Part shown: in pieces, positions 25,178-33,676 of the stretch
Position numbering within the stretch: position 1 is the first letter of the stretch
Layout of the letters: each line of letters begins with the position of its first letter
Assembly (NCBI GenBank): GCA_910574885.1
Contig: CAJTDD010000014.1
Coordinates: 53,726-117,725 of the forward strand
DNA: 64,000 bases
Reading direction: 5' to 3'
Source: Lachnospiraceae bacterium
GTDB lineage: Bacteria > Bacillota > Clostridia > Lachnospirales > Lachnospiraceae
Translations under genes and position numbers: made by a program
Notes under the pieces: generated by a model
Seen by the model: only the letters and a program-made list of their open reading frames with translations
Told to the model about the DNA's origin: nothing
Database searches by the model: none

Positions 25178-26335
25178 CTATCTTAATGATATTAGCGCTT
25201 TTTTCAGAGCAATATAAGATTCATAAGCAGGTACGGTTCCCTCAAGAAAATCACTATCGTATATCTCACTTTTTTTAATATCATTTCTTTTCAAAATACC
25301 AGAAAGTTTTTCGGCAGTAATCCCATCTTTGTTTTTTGTAATATAAATACTGTCGTTCCTTTCAAATTCATCTAGCAATTCTGAATAATGAGTTGAAAAA
25401 ATCAGAGTTGCCCCTTTTTTATTGACTTTTTTATCCATGAAAAATCGTATTAATGTTGAAACAATTTCTTTGTTAAAATGATTTTCTAATTCATCTACAA
25501 TCAAATATCCCCCTTCCAAAAATGAAAATACTGCCCCCATAAATACACTCAGACCTTTTATTGTACCTGAAGAAAGATATCTGTTAAGTGCTAACGGACT
25601 ATTTAACGTTAGCTCTTCTTTTTCATAAAATTTCAATCTGATATCAACTTTTTTTTCAGTTGGTTCACAACTAAGGGTTTCGATGCTAGGATCCAAAAAA
25701 GTTAATATTTCTTTCGGATACTGGCATAAAAAATTCAACATATTATGATCTGTGAAATCTGACATATCATATAAGGAAAAATTCGTGTCTTGTTCTTTAT
25801 TTAAAGCAACTATAATACTAACATCTTCTATTAGATACTGTTCATTTTTATTTCTTCGGATTTTTACTTGGGCATCATTAAAATCATAAAGTCTTTTTTT
25901 CGTTTTTATCTTATGAATTTCTTTTTCCCATAATGTTTCATCTATAATTACAAATTTTGTATTGCCATCAATAGCATTTCTTTTTCTTCCTACTATTGTT
26001 TCCAATTTATATACAATGCCATTATGATAAAAATAAGCAGTAAAAATCATATTTTGTTTACTATCTAAGTCGTCCAAAAATTTTTTAGAGGAAATACTAT
26101 TAATAGGTTCATTATTTAATAATCCTATAGCAAAAGAAATCAATTTTAGGATTGTTGTCTTACCAGATGCATTAATCCCAATAAAAGATAATGTTGGACT
26201 TGTATAAACATTAGAAAACACATTGAACATTTGTTCTCTGGCATCATTGTCTACTCTTTGTTGTGCAACGAAGTCCACATCTAAAGTATTTTTTAAATTT
26301 TGTAAACCTTTTATGGATAGTTTTAAGATTTTCAT
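25178..26335 (-). CDS. AAA (AAA15/RloA-like) ATPase of cassette A
   Basis: The protein has 385 residues with SMC/ABC-like features: Walker A GINASGKT (53-60), a signature-like segment RYLSSGTIKGLSVFMGA, Walker B GGYLIVDELENH and the H-loop region IFSTHYSELLDEF. ATPases of this class work with a small nuclease partner in abortive-infection and RloAB-like systems; the frameshifted gene at 24647 is that partner here, 11 bases downstream. The start at 26335 has GGGGAAGGG upstream. AT-rich, co-oriented with spmA and bracketed by spmA-end fragments 1 and 2. Confidence 0.85.
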   Translation of the reverse strand: MKILKLSIKGLQNLKNTLDVDFVAQQRVDNDAREQMFNVFSNVYTSPTLSFIGINASGKTTILKLISFAIGLLNNEPINSISSKKFLDDLDSKQNMIFTAYFYHNGIVYKLETIVGRKRNAIDGNTKFVIIDETLWEKEIHKIKTKKRLYDFNDAQVKIRRNKNEQYLIEDVSIIVALNKEQDTNFSLYDMSDFTDHNMLNFLCQYPKEILTFLDPSIETLSCEPTEKKVDIRLKFYEKEELTLNSPLALNRYLSSGTIKGLSVFMGAVFSFLEGGYLIVDELENHFNKEIVSTLIRFFMDKKVNKKGATLIFSTHYSELLDEFERNDSIYITKNKDGITAEKLSGILKRNDIKKSEIYDSDFLEGTVPAYESYIALKKALISLR

Positions 26336-26379
26336 GCCCTTCCCCTTTTTTTTCACGTTATTTACGTTTTTATTATGTT

Positions 26380-26408
26380 ATTATATATACTTTTTTGTGT
26401 TATTTCAA
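26380..26408 (-). promoter_or_regulatory. Probable promoter of cassette A
   Basis: On the minus strand TTGAAA (26408-26403) is followed after 17 bases by TATAAT (26385-26380), 45 bases before the ATPase start. The surroundings are very AT-rich, so chance matches are likely. Confidence 0.5.
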
Positions 26409-26481
26409 CTATTATTTCCGATATTTTTGTAATTATACTGATTTCCTATAAAGGGGAATTTTTTAAAGAAAGCAGGGAATT

Positions 26482-26633
26482 CTACGTTCCCCGCTTCCTA
26501 TCCATCACCTTGCAATACACCACCGCCACCAATGTACTCACCGCCGTCGCCGCAATCCCTGCCCCTACGATTCCCGCCGGATTCACGCTCCCGTACTGGC
26601 TCCGGTACGGTTGTGTCAAGCTAAGACTAAAAA
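26482..26633 (-). repeat. spmA 3'-end fragment 2 with junction motif
   Basis: On the minus strand this encodes RSQYGSVNPAGIVGAGIA to MDRKRGT with a TAG stop at 26482-26484, followed by a hairpin (AAGCGGGGAA with TTCCCTGCTT). At 26607/26608 it joins GGTTGTGTCAAG-CTAAGACTAAAAA, the same junction as fragments 1 and 3. Confidence 0.88.
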
Positions 26634-26675
26634 TTCCTTATCCTTTTCAGATATGTTTTAACTGTGATACATCTT

Positions 26676-26774
26676 TTACATTTTAGCGAAATGCCCTATC
26701 GTATCTTTCAAATCATCACTAAAATCATTCAGATCATCCATCGTGATTGCACCATCGTTCAACAATGACATCAT
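26676..26774 (-). pseudogene. Short C-terminal coding remnant beside the IS element
   Basis: A 32-codon minus-strand frame (MMSLLNDGAITMDDL to GHFAKM) ends with TAA at 26676. It abuts the outer inverted repeat of the IS element at 26775. It looks like the severed C-terminus of the gene at 28377, which stops exactly at the opposite IS end. The exact in-frame junction cannot be rebuilt without assuming a two-base change. Confidence 0.4.
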
Positions 26775-28377
26775 AACTCAAACTTCGCACTTGAATAAGT
26801 GCCTATGCCCCTTGAAAATTCAATAAAAACTGGCAATAAAATAGCATGAAACACTCTGTTTTTGGTATAATTGAATTGTCCAGAAACAACATACCAGCGG
26901 AGGCTCATGCTATGAATAACAGTATAACACAAGACAACCAGAATGATAACCAGATTTCTAAAACCATCAAAAGATTTTTCGCCAGATTCCATGTGGCGTC
27001 TGCCCTGAAAACGGCGGGCGTTTATCATAAGAAAGGTACACCTGTGACACAGATTTTTCTGTATCTGTTCCTTCTGATCTTTTCAAACAGAAGCATGTAC
27101 ATGAATCTGCTGTCGGGAAGAAATACGCCGGCTTTTGCTAAAGATACGGTATACCGCTGTATGAAATCAACACAGATCAACTGGATCAGGTTCACAACGA
27201 TACTTGCATCAAGAATTATCAAGGATGCCGTTATCCCACTAAATAACGCGGACAGGGAAAATGTTCTCTGCATTGATGATTCTATGTTTGAAAGAAACCG
27301 CTCCAAGAAGGTGGAACTCCTTGCAAAAACTTACGACCATGCAAAACATGCTTATAAGTTTGGGGTCCGTATGCTGACCCTGGGATGGACTGACGGAAGT
27401 ACGTTTCTTCCAGTCAACAGCATCCTTTTATCCACGGATAATAAGAAAAACCGTGTGAATGAAGCCGTCAGCCTTGATAAAAGGGCCATCGGTTATAAGC
27501 GCCGCAAGCTTTCCATGACCAAAGGGACGGAAGCTATGTTAGAACTTCTGAAAGCCGCTAAAACAACAGGGATTCCTGCAAAATATGTCCTCTTTGACAG
27601 CTGGTTTTCTTCTCCCAAATCGCTTCATGCTGTAAAAAATCTTGGCTATGAAGTGATTGGAATGATTAAGAAAACCCCGAAAATGTTCTTCCGGTACAAT
27701 GGAGAAGAACTCTTCCTTATCGATATCTACAAGAGGAACAAAAAACGCAGGGGACGTTCCAAATACCTCTTATCAGTGGATGTGGAAGCCATCAAAGATG
27801 AGAAAGCGATCCCGGCCAGGGTTGTATATGTCCGCAACAGGAATAAGCGCAAGGAATACCTCTGCCTTATCACAACAGATACATCCTTATGTGAAGATGA
27901 AATCATCCGCCTTTATGGAAAACGCTGGGATATCGAAGTATTCTTCAAAGTCTGCAAGAGTTATCTCAGGCTCAGCAAAGAATGCCATTGCCTTTCTTTT
28001 GATGCAATGACCGCCCATACGGCAGTTGTTTTTACCAGGTATATGATGCTGTCCATCGAAAACAGGGAATCAAACGACAGCCGCTCACTTGGAGAACTGT
28101 TTCTGTACTTTTCTGACGAAATGTCTGACATCACATGGATGCAGGCATTTCAAATGCTGCTTCAAATGTTCCGGAAACTTTTAGAGGAACACTGTGATCT
28201 TGTTGATGAAAAGATAGATGAACTGATTGACACTTTTATCAGCACCCTGCCATCCCTGCTACAATCCCAATTAATAGTAGCATAGTGTTCCAAAAGGCTG
28301 TTCTTTGATAATAAAATTATTGCCAGATATTGAATTTTCAAGGTGCATAGCTAAAATCCATGTGCGAGGTTTGAGTT
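26775..28377. mobile_element. IS4-family insertion sequence
   Basis: Long imperfect terminal inverted repeats are visible. The inner part CTATGCnCCTTGAAAATTCA lies at 26803 onward and, inverted, up to 28350. The outer part AACTCAAACyTCGCAC starts at 26775 and ends at 28377. One DDE transposase lies between. No clear target duplication is visible. The right end coincides with the stop codon of the 398-residue gene. Confidence 0.8.
26912..28285 (+). CDS. IS4-family DDE transposase
   Basis: The protein has 457 residues. The family signature Y-(2)-R-(3)-E-(6)-K is present as YGKRWDIEVFFKVCK. The first acidic residue is in CIDDSMFERNRSKK and the second in VLFDSWFSS. The start at 26912 follows GGAGG; an earlier in-frame ATG at 26846 does not. 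It is opposite in direction to the cassette genes and probably inserted after the cassette arrived. Confidence 0.93.
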   Translation: MNNSITQDNQNDNQISKTIKRFFARFHVASALKTAGVYHKKGTPVTQIFLYLFLLIFSNRSMYMNLLSGRNTPAFAKDTVYRCMKSTQINWIRFTTILASRIIKDAVIPLNNADRENVLCIDDSMFERNRSKKVELLAKTYDHAKHAYKFGVRMLTLGWTDGSTFLPVNSILLSTDNKKNRVNEAVSLDKRAIGYKRRKLSMTKGTEAMLELLKAAKTTGIPAKYVLFDSWFSSPKSLHAVKNLGYEVIGMIKKTPKMFFRYNGEELFLIDIYKRNKKRRGRSKYLLSVDVEAIKDEKAIPARVVYVRNRNKRKEYLCLITTDTSLCEDEIIRLYGKRWDIEVFFKVCKSYLRLSKECHCLSFDAMTAHTAVVFTRYMMLSIENRESNDSRSLGELFLYFSDEMSDITWMQAFQMLLQMFRKLLEEHCDLVDEKIDELIDTFISTLPSLLQSQLIVA

Positions 28378-29573
28378 TATAAATTTTTCCATTCTTGTGA
28401 AAGCGGAAATTTATAAGCCATGTCAAAGGCAGCAATGGCAGCTCTATTTACATCTAAAATTTCTGTAAAATCTCTGTCTTGCCCTCTGATTCCTTTTTCA
28501 CTCAAACCGGCTAACAACTGCTCCGCCGTTGCTAGCATTACTAAATGAGCATTTTTTGTCTCTTGATAAGTGCTTCTTACACTACCCTGACATTGTTTTC
28601 TTAAACAATAAAGATAATGCCTAAATGCCTCTTTTTCACTAAAACCGGTAGACGACGGCAAACTTCCTTTAAAAAGCATTTCACTGTGTGAATTTTTCAT
28701 TATATCTGGTGGTTCTATTCTGTCCAGCAACTTCATACGTTTTGCAATATCCAAAAAAGGAATCTTATACTCCGATAATGCCTGAGGACAATAGTACCAC
28801 ACCGCACGCCGACTGGGTTGATTTTCATCTATTGTTTCAAAATGCTCTGGTTGAAACCACCTTAAATTCAGAAAATTGCCCGAAGCTATCGCATCACATT
28901 TTGCTAATGCCATGCATAACAATTGATGGCTTGCATACCCCACAATAACTTTTTTTTGTTGCCTTTTTATTCCTGCAACTAAAGACATAATATTTGAAAC
29001 CCATAATGGCCTATCAATTAAATAATATTTTCCCGGATGCTCACAAACAATATATACACCTTCCACATCCCATTCTTCAACATACGATATTACTTTTTCA
29101 ATTTGAGTTTCATCATTAACAACATCACTCGACAATGCAACTGTGTGTATATAACCCATATCAAGTGCATATTGTTTAGCATTTTCTATTATCATTCGCT
29201 GTACTTTATCCCATAAATCATCAACCTTTTTTGCTGTAATTGATGGTAATAAAAAAACATCTGCATTACATTCTTTATTCAGCATTGATAATTCTTTTAC
29301 AACTTTATCAAACTGCCCTAACTCTAAAGAGGTAATATTGTCTTGTGGCCAATATGTATATTGTGTTAATTTTTTCTGAAACTGTCTTGGATAATATAGC
29401 TGTGGATCAATAATAACTTTTCCGTTTTTCTTATGTACTTTTGAAACATAATTTTTCATGTTCTTTGGTAAAATATTCATAGGGCTAATAATAATAGTCC
29501 CTTCACCAAATTCATCTAAATGCTCTAATGCTAAAGACTGCGTACCATGCCCCATTTGTATAAACAGTTCCAT
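28377..29573 (-). CDS. Unknown TIM-barrel-like protein of cassette B, probably C-terminally truncated by the IS
   Basis: The protein has 398 residues as read. I do not recognise the family with confidence. Alternating beta/alpha blocks (GTIIISPMNIL, ADVFLLPSI, VEGVYIVCEHPG, KKVIVGYASHQLLCMALAKCDAIASGNFLNLRWF) suggest a TIM-barrel; the last block recalls tRNA-guanine transglycosylase-like proteins. The start at 29573 has AGGAGGAAAGG upstream. The stop codon lies exactly on the IS boundary, so the C-terminus is probably lost (see 26676). It is the third gene of a nuclease-kinase-barrel operon, 19 bases after the kinase gene. Confidence 0.7.
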   Translation of the reverse strand: MELFIQMGHGTQSLALEHLDEFGEGTIIISPMNILPKNMKNYVSKVHKKNGKVIIDPQLYYPRQFQKKLTQYTYWPQDNITSLELGQFDKVVKELSMLNKECNADVFLLPSITAKKVDDLWDKVQRMIIENAKQYALDMGYIHTVALSSDVVNDETQIEKVISYVEEWDVEGVYIVCEHPGKYYLIDRPLWVSNIMSLVAGIKRQQKKVIVGYASHQLLCMALAKCDAIASGNFLNLRWFQPEHFETIDENQPSRRAVWYYCPQALSEYKIPFLDIAKRMKLLDRIEPPDIMKNSHSEMLFKGSLPSSTGFSEKEAFRHYLYCLRKQCQGSVRSTYQETKNAHLVMLATAEQLLAGLSEKGIRGQDRDFTEILDVNRAAIAAFDMAYKFPLSQEWKNL

Positions 29574-29592
29574 ATCCCTTTCCTCCTCATTT

Positions 29593-30318
29593 TTATCCGT
29601 AAACAAATGTCATTTTCGCCGCTTCAAGCCATTCCAATGCCTGGTCTGCAGTTTTAGGTCTACGCGAAGGATACTTTCCCATCATTGCTCCAAGTAAAGC
29701 CATAAATTGGCTTTGTGTATCCCCTTTGATTGTATGATGTACTGGTGTAATAGTCTCAGTTCTTTGTAAAACTTCAAGTGCATTTGAAGAACCTTCCCTA
29801 AACGGATTTTTTCCTGTAATACACTCGTATGTAACAACACCAAGCGAAAAAATATCTGCTCTGGAATCAATTTCTTTTTTCAAATTATTAAATTGTTCTG
29901 GAGCAGCATATCCCGGTGTATGCGGTCCCATTATCGCCTCTGTCCGTGTTAGTGAATCTGCCCCTAGTATGCGTGCTATTCCAAAATCCAAGAAAAACAC
30001 ATTTCCATCATCTTTTAGAATAATATTTTCCGGCTTTATATCCCTATGAACAATACCCTTCTTTTCTATACTTGCAATAAAATTAAGTCCCTGTTCTAAA
30101 AAGAATACCGCCTCTTTTAATGAAAAATGCAGTCCTTCATTAAGTACTTTTCTCAATTCCACTCCGCATACCTTTTGTTCAACTATATACAATGTTTCTG
30201 TATCTTCATATTCTATTGTACCAGTTTCATATATCCGAGGTACCATTGGCAAGTTTAAACCTTTTTCAATTTCTATCTCTCCTCCTAACATAAATGTGAA
30301 ACTGTTTTTCCAATCCAT
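29593..30318 (-). CDS. Ser/Thr protein kinase lacking most of the N-lobe (cassette B)
   Basis: The kinase C-lobe is intact: IVHRDIKPENIIL (HRD at 91-93), DFG at 111-113, GYAAPEQF and DSRADIFSLGVVTYE. The glycine-rich loop and the VAIK lysine strand are absent: the frame begins around helix C (GEIEIEKGLNLPMVPRIYE). The start is uncertain. ATGs at 30318 and 30291 have no Shine-Dalgarno sequence, while AGGAGGAG at about 30284-30277 is followed only by ATA. The gene overlaps the upstream stop, so coupled translation is likely. Without the ATP-anchoring lysine it may be a pseudokinase. Confidence 0.82.
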   Translation of the reverse strand: MDWKNSFTFMLGGEIEIEKGLNLPMVPRIYETGTIEYEDTETLYIVEQKVCGVELRKVLNEGLHFSLKEAVFFLEQGLNFIASIEKKGIVHRDIKPENIILKDDGNVFFLDFGIARILGADSLTRTEAIMGPHTPGYAAPEQFNNLKKEIDSRADIFSLGVVTYECITGKNPFREGSSNALEVLQRTETITPVHHTIKGDTQSQFMALLGAMMGKYPSRRPKTADQALEWLEAAKMTFVYG

Positions 30319-31022
30319 TCATTAAACTGTAAAGACTGGTAACTTGATGGTAAACTCAACTTCCTTGCCTCAACTATTTTCTTAAAACTTTTCTTTTTAC
30401 AATATAACCCTATTCCTTGTCTTTCAAAATTTTTTATAGTGCCACTCTGTGGATTGGCAGAATTAGTCAGAGCATATGACTGAGAAGCAAACCATGTATT
30501 AATCAATGATTGCTCAGCTACTTTTTTCATATCCGTCATTTTGGCTTCTACTGAAACCAACTTTTTTATATTATATATCTTTCCTATATTTACTGGTTTC
30601 CACAATCCATGGACTCGGCAAATCAAATTTGCGTCTAGCAAATTCTCTATAGACTGCAATGTTACTCTTTCAGACATTTTTAGTCCTGATATTAAATCAC
30701 TTCCTGTACTTCCTCCTGTCATAATCAAGTGGGACATCACCTTTAAATCATTAACAGTAAGCTTCTCTCTTTCCTCAGACCAATTATCCAATATTTTAGG
30801 TGAATAAGATGCAAATACAATATCTGGAAAACCCGATGCCACTTTAGGTTCAACAAATACTGCTAAATTATTTACTTTATTATTTTTTAAAAAGGCATGG
30901 ATATAATAATCAATGAACTCTTCCACTAACTCCAATTCTTCCCCTTGAGTTGTTGGTCGCGTGAATAAACCAATATTTTCTATATTGTGGTCAAACATCA
31001 TTATCCTATCCATACTATACAT
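30285..31022 (-). CDS. Predicted PD-(D/E)XK nuclease with inserted winged helix (cassette B)
   Basis: The protein has 245 residues. Nuclease-type motifs are split: SGFPDIVFASY (Pro66-Asp67) with upstream Glu58, and KKLVSVEAKM (Glu159-x-Lys161) followed by a helix with Gln171 (AEQSLINTWFASQ). Residues ~88-145 between them look like a winged helix-turn-helix (TVNDLKVMSHLI, SERVTLQSIENLLDANLI). This is a prediction from the motif pattern only. GAGAAGGAAG precedes the ATG at 31022. It is the first gene of the three-gene cassette B operon. Confidence 0.65.
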   Translation of the reverse strand: MYSMDRIMMFDHNIENIGLFTRPTTQGEELELVEEFIDYYIHAFLKNNKVNNLAVFVEPKVASGFPDIVFASYSPKILDNWSEEREKLTVNDLKVMSHLIMTGGSTGSDLISGLKMSERVTLQSIENLLDANLICRVHGLWKPVNIGKIYNIKKLVSVEAKMTDMKKVAEQSLINTWFASQSYALTNSANPQSGTIKNFERQGIGLYCKKKSFKKIVEARKLSLPSSYQSLQFNEWIGKTVSHLC

Positions 31023-31367
31023 CTTCCTTCTCCATAATCTCGTATCAGTTATTTCTTAATTCAATTATATCAATTTAAAAATAGAAAAGCGATCAACAAA
31101 CAATCCTTATCCACGTTTTCTGGATCTAATGAATCAACCACAGTACCTTCAATTGTAAGCTAATGTGTGATCATTTAACATATACTAAGATTTGTTTCTG
31201 CAATTTTCGCTTGAAAAAACAGGTACTTTGTATAATATTACCAAAGATATACCATAAATACAATTGACATTTTGCACGAATTATATAAATCATTTATATC
31301 ATGTGTTTTCTGGCGAACATATTAACCTTGTCAAAAGTGTAATAAGAACTTCAAACTTTACATTACA
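31023..31367. other. AT-rich interval between cassette B operon and spmA fragment 3
   Basis: No gene is supported. A short minus-strand frame at 31070-31156 (TVVDSLDPENVDKDCLLIAF ending in a stop) may be a gene remnant. The promoter of the cassette B operon should lie here, but I see no clear pair of boxes. Confidence 0.4.
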
Positions 31368-31514
31368 TTACCTACTTTTATCCATAATTTTGCAATATAA
31401 AACTGCTACAAATGTACTCACCGCTGTAGCTACAATCCCTGGCCCCACAATTGCCGTTGGATTCACGCTCCCATATTGTGACCGATACGGTTGTGTCAAG
31501 CTAAGACTAAAAAA
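31368..31514 (-). repeat. spmA 3'-end fragment 3 (diverged) with junction motif
   Basis: On the minus strand this encodes RSQYGSVNPTAIVGPGIV to IMDKSR with a TAA stop at 31368-31370. It is AT-richer than the other copies, with many synonymous changes, yet the frame is kept. It joins at 31487/31488 to GGTTGTGTCAAG-CTAAGACTAAAAA. No clear terminator hairpin follows its stop. Confidence 0.82.
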
Positions 31515-31613
31515 TTGTTCTCCTATCTGCCTAATTATTTTCCATTATCATAACAGCACTCCGGCTCTTCACGAAAAAGCGATTCATCTTTTCTAGATAC
31601 TAAGTATCGAAAT

Positions 31614-32345
31614 TTATAATATCTTAGGCTGGTGAATAATAATATAAATGTGCTTGTCTTTCATCTTTTCTTCATAACTGCTCTTAAAATTACAAGGGTT
31701 ATCAATCAATTTTTCTTTATCATATATGAAAAAATAAATATTCTTAGCGCTATAATGTACCATATCTGCTTCTATTTCCTCGACCAGCTTCTTCAATACC
31801 ATTCCTTTTCTCGTGCACTTTACTTCAATAGTATTTTTCGAATCCAACAAAATATCCGACCTGACTGTACCATATCCCGTATCCTCATTTACCTCTGCTC
31901 TTGCCATTGGATAGAGTGGTTTAAGATATGCATACAACAAATGTTGGACATCGTACTCATTTTTTATTCTTAATCCTTCTAACTGCTCTTTTTGAATCCC
32001 TCCTTTTTTATGAAGTCTCCTTTCGAAAAGATTTTCCAAAAAAAGATAAAAATTTTCCAGTACATCCAAAAGCAATCTGCCGTTTTCATTTACATTCATA
32101 ATCTCATTCATGTACTCTATCACTCTCTTTTTGGCTTCAAGCATCTTTTCTTTTGTATCTTTATCAGAATATTCATTCGGGAGATAGTAGGCCCTTCTTT
32201 CCAAATCAATTAAATATTGCGAATCCATTCCTGTTCTTTTCATCTGCTCTTTTAAAGCGCTTATCGCGGCTTGAAATGACTGACTGTCCTTTGCGCACAC
32301 CAATATTTCCATAGCTTGTTGTATGCTACCGGAATTACTAAACAT
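31614..32345 (-). CDS. PD-(D/E)XK-type nuclease of cassette C
   Basis: The protein has 243 residues. The N-terminal two thirds are helical; the C-terminal part carries the nuclease-type motif: helix NEYDVQHLLYAYL, then GTVRSDILLD (Asp164) and NTIEVKCTRK (Glu174-x-Lys176), followed by YFFIYDKE. It overlaps the ATPase gene upstream by eight bases. A shortened relative lies at 51098, paired with a relative of the same ATPase. It probably forms a two-component DNA- or RNA-cutting system controlled by the ATPase; this is inference. GGGGGCGG lies before the ATG. Confidence 0.72.
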   Translation of the reverse strand: MFSNSGSIQQAMEILVCAKDSQSFQAAISALKEQMKRTGMDSQYLIDLERRAYYLPNEYSDKDTKEKMLEAKKRVIEYMNEIMNVNENGRLLLDVLENFYLFLENLFERRLHKKGGIQKEQLEGLRIKNEYDVQHLLYAYLKPLYPMARAEVNEDTGYGTVRSDILLDSKNTIEVKCTRKGMVLKKLVEEIEADMVHYSAKNIYFFIYDKEKLIDNPCNFKSSYEEKMKDKHIYIIIHQPKIL

Positions 32346-33534
32346 CTTTATTTCCGCCCCCTTCCCAGCGTAAATAGAACAAAAATAAAGGGTCTAAAAT
32401 ATACAATACTCCTTCCTTCCAATCAAGAACTTTGAATATATCCTCCCGGCCATCCAATAATTCTTGTAGCTTAACCAAACTTTCTTTTATAGCTTGCGGA
32501 GTAGGTTTTTTACAATCATCAGCAATCAAACAATAAATACGCTCTTTAACATCCTCAAATTCCAATTTCATAATAGGTGGATTTTCTGCAATGGATTTTA
32601 CAATCAATTCATAAAGATCATAATCCTTCCCATTATCTGCTCGAAATCTGTTTCTGCTTTTTCCTCTCATGTTTGGACCCTTTTGCATCAGGGATACCAC
32701 ATCACCATATTCAAAATTTGCAGTTGTATATCGATATGCAATATTCAAAATTTCCGGTTTTACACACGAAGCATCTCTACCTGACATTTCCAAAATCGTA
32801 CAGATATTTAAGCAGATGTACTGCATCAACTGCGGAGAAGATAAACTTTCTACCGCAATCTGTGTTGCAACATTATCTTCAATCTGTATGCCCAGTTTTT
32901 CAAATCCTACTTTTGCAATTTCTTTTAGATCATTTACTTCCCATGATTCCATATTGATCATGCTTAATCGTCCTGAAAGGTCTGCGTTCCTGCGAATTGC
33001 TTCATCTGCCCTGTGGGGCAAAGAAACAACAATTGCCTTAAATCCTCTTCGGATTGCATCTTTAAGTTGCTGTGCAATCTGCATTCGTTTCTCTTCCTGC
33101 GCGTAATGGAAATCATCGATAACCAAAACCAGATTTTCTTTTTTGTAGTATTCTATAATTTTATCTTTTGTCAAAGAATAGGTTTCTTTTTTCGAATATT
33201 TATCTTTGGTATCAGCAATCATTTTCTCAGAAGAAAACTCTCCTTCATAAGCCAAACCAACTTTTGCGGCAACCACTTTCCAAAAATCTGTCTCTAAACT
33301 AAAATCTGCTCCTGAGACTTCCACAATCTTTTCAAATCCTATAACCTTTTCACATAAAATCGTTTTTCCCATTTTAGAAGGGCCTACCAAAGAAGTCAAA
33401 AAGCCAGACACCTTTATTGCCTGCATTAAACGAAATTCATATGGCAGATCTGAAACTGCAGATTTACGTGATATATAAGTATATTCAGGAAATGCACCTG
33501 GTCTGAACACATCTTCCGCCTTTAATCCCATCAT
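32338..33534 (-). CDS. P-loop (STAND/AAA_16-like) ATPase of cassette C
   Basis: The protein has 398 residues. The N-terminal FPEYTYISRKS phrase precedes Walker A GPSKMGKT (51-58); Walker B is LVLVIDDFHYA (135-145), followed by the sensor-like VVSLPHRADEAIRRNADLSGR. The C-terminus has winged-helix character and ends in DPLFLFYLRWEGG, as in ORC1/Cdc6-like and archaeal-type ATPases. The same phrases recur in the ATPase at 49927. The start at 33534 has AAAAGGAG seven bases upstream; the ATG at 33552 does not. It is directly downstream of spmA and in the same direction. Confidence 0.8.
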   Translation of the reverse strand: MMGLKAEDVFRPGAFPEYTYISRKSAVSDLPYEFRLMQAIKVSGFLTSLVGPSKMGKTILCEKVIGFEKIVEVSGADFSLETDFWKVVAAKVGLAYEGEFSSEKMIADTKDKYSKKETYSLTKDKIIEYYKKENLVLVIDDFHYAQEEKRMQIAQQLKDAIRRGFKAIVVSLPHRADEAIRRNADLSGRLSMINMESWEVNDLKEIAKVGFEKLGIQIEDNVATQIAVESLSSPQLMQYICLNICTILEMSGRDASCVKPEILNIAYRYTTANFEYGDVVSLMQKGPNMRGKSRNRFRADNGKDYDLYELIVKSIAENPPIMKLEFEDVKERIYCLIADDCKKPTPQAIKESLVKLQELLDGREDIFKVLDWKEGVLYILDPLFLFYLRWEGGGNKDV

Positions 33535-33655
33535 CAGTTTCTCCTTTTCCATTTTTATTTATTATACCACTTATATATTATAATTAAACCTTTTTTATCC
33601 AATTTAATACATTTTTATTAGTTTTATACACTATAAATTATTTTTATCACAAAAA

Positions 33656-33676
33656 CGGAGAGCCTCACACTCTCCG
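33656..33676 (-). terminator. spmA terminator
   Basis: On the minus strand CGGAGAG (33676-33670) pairs with CTCTCCG (33662-33656), followed by five Ts. The spmA stop codon is in the loop. Fragments 1 and 2 carry hairpins at the same place with different sequences. Confidence 0.75.

Noticed and set aside
30285..30318. Missing kinase N-lobe encoded in a frameshifted upstream part
   Set aside because: The upstream DNA is fully occupied by the nuclease-like gene and none of its frames shows a glycine loop or VAIK-like strand.
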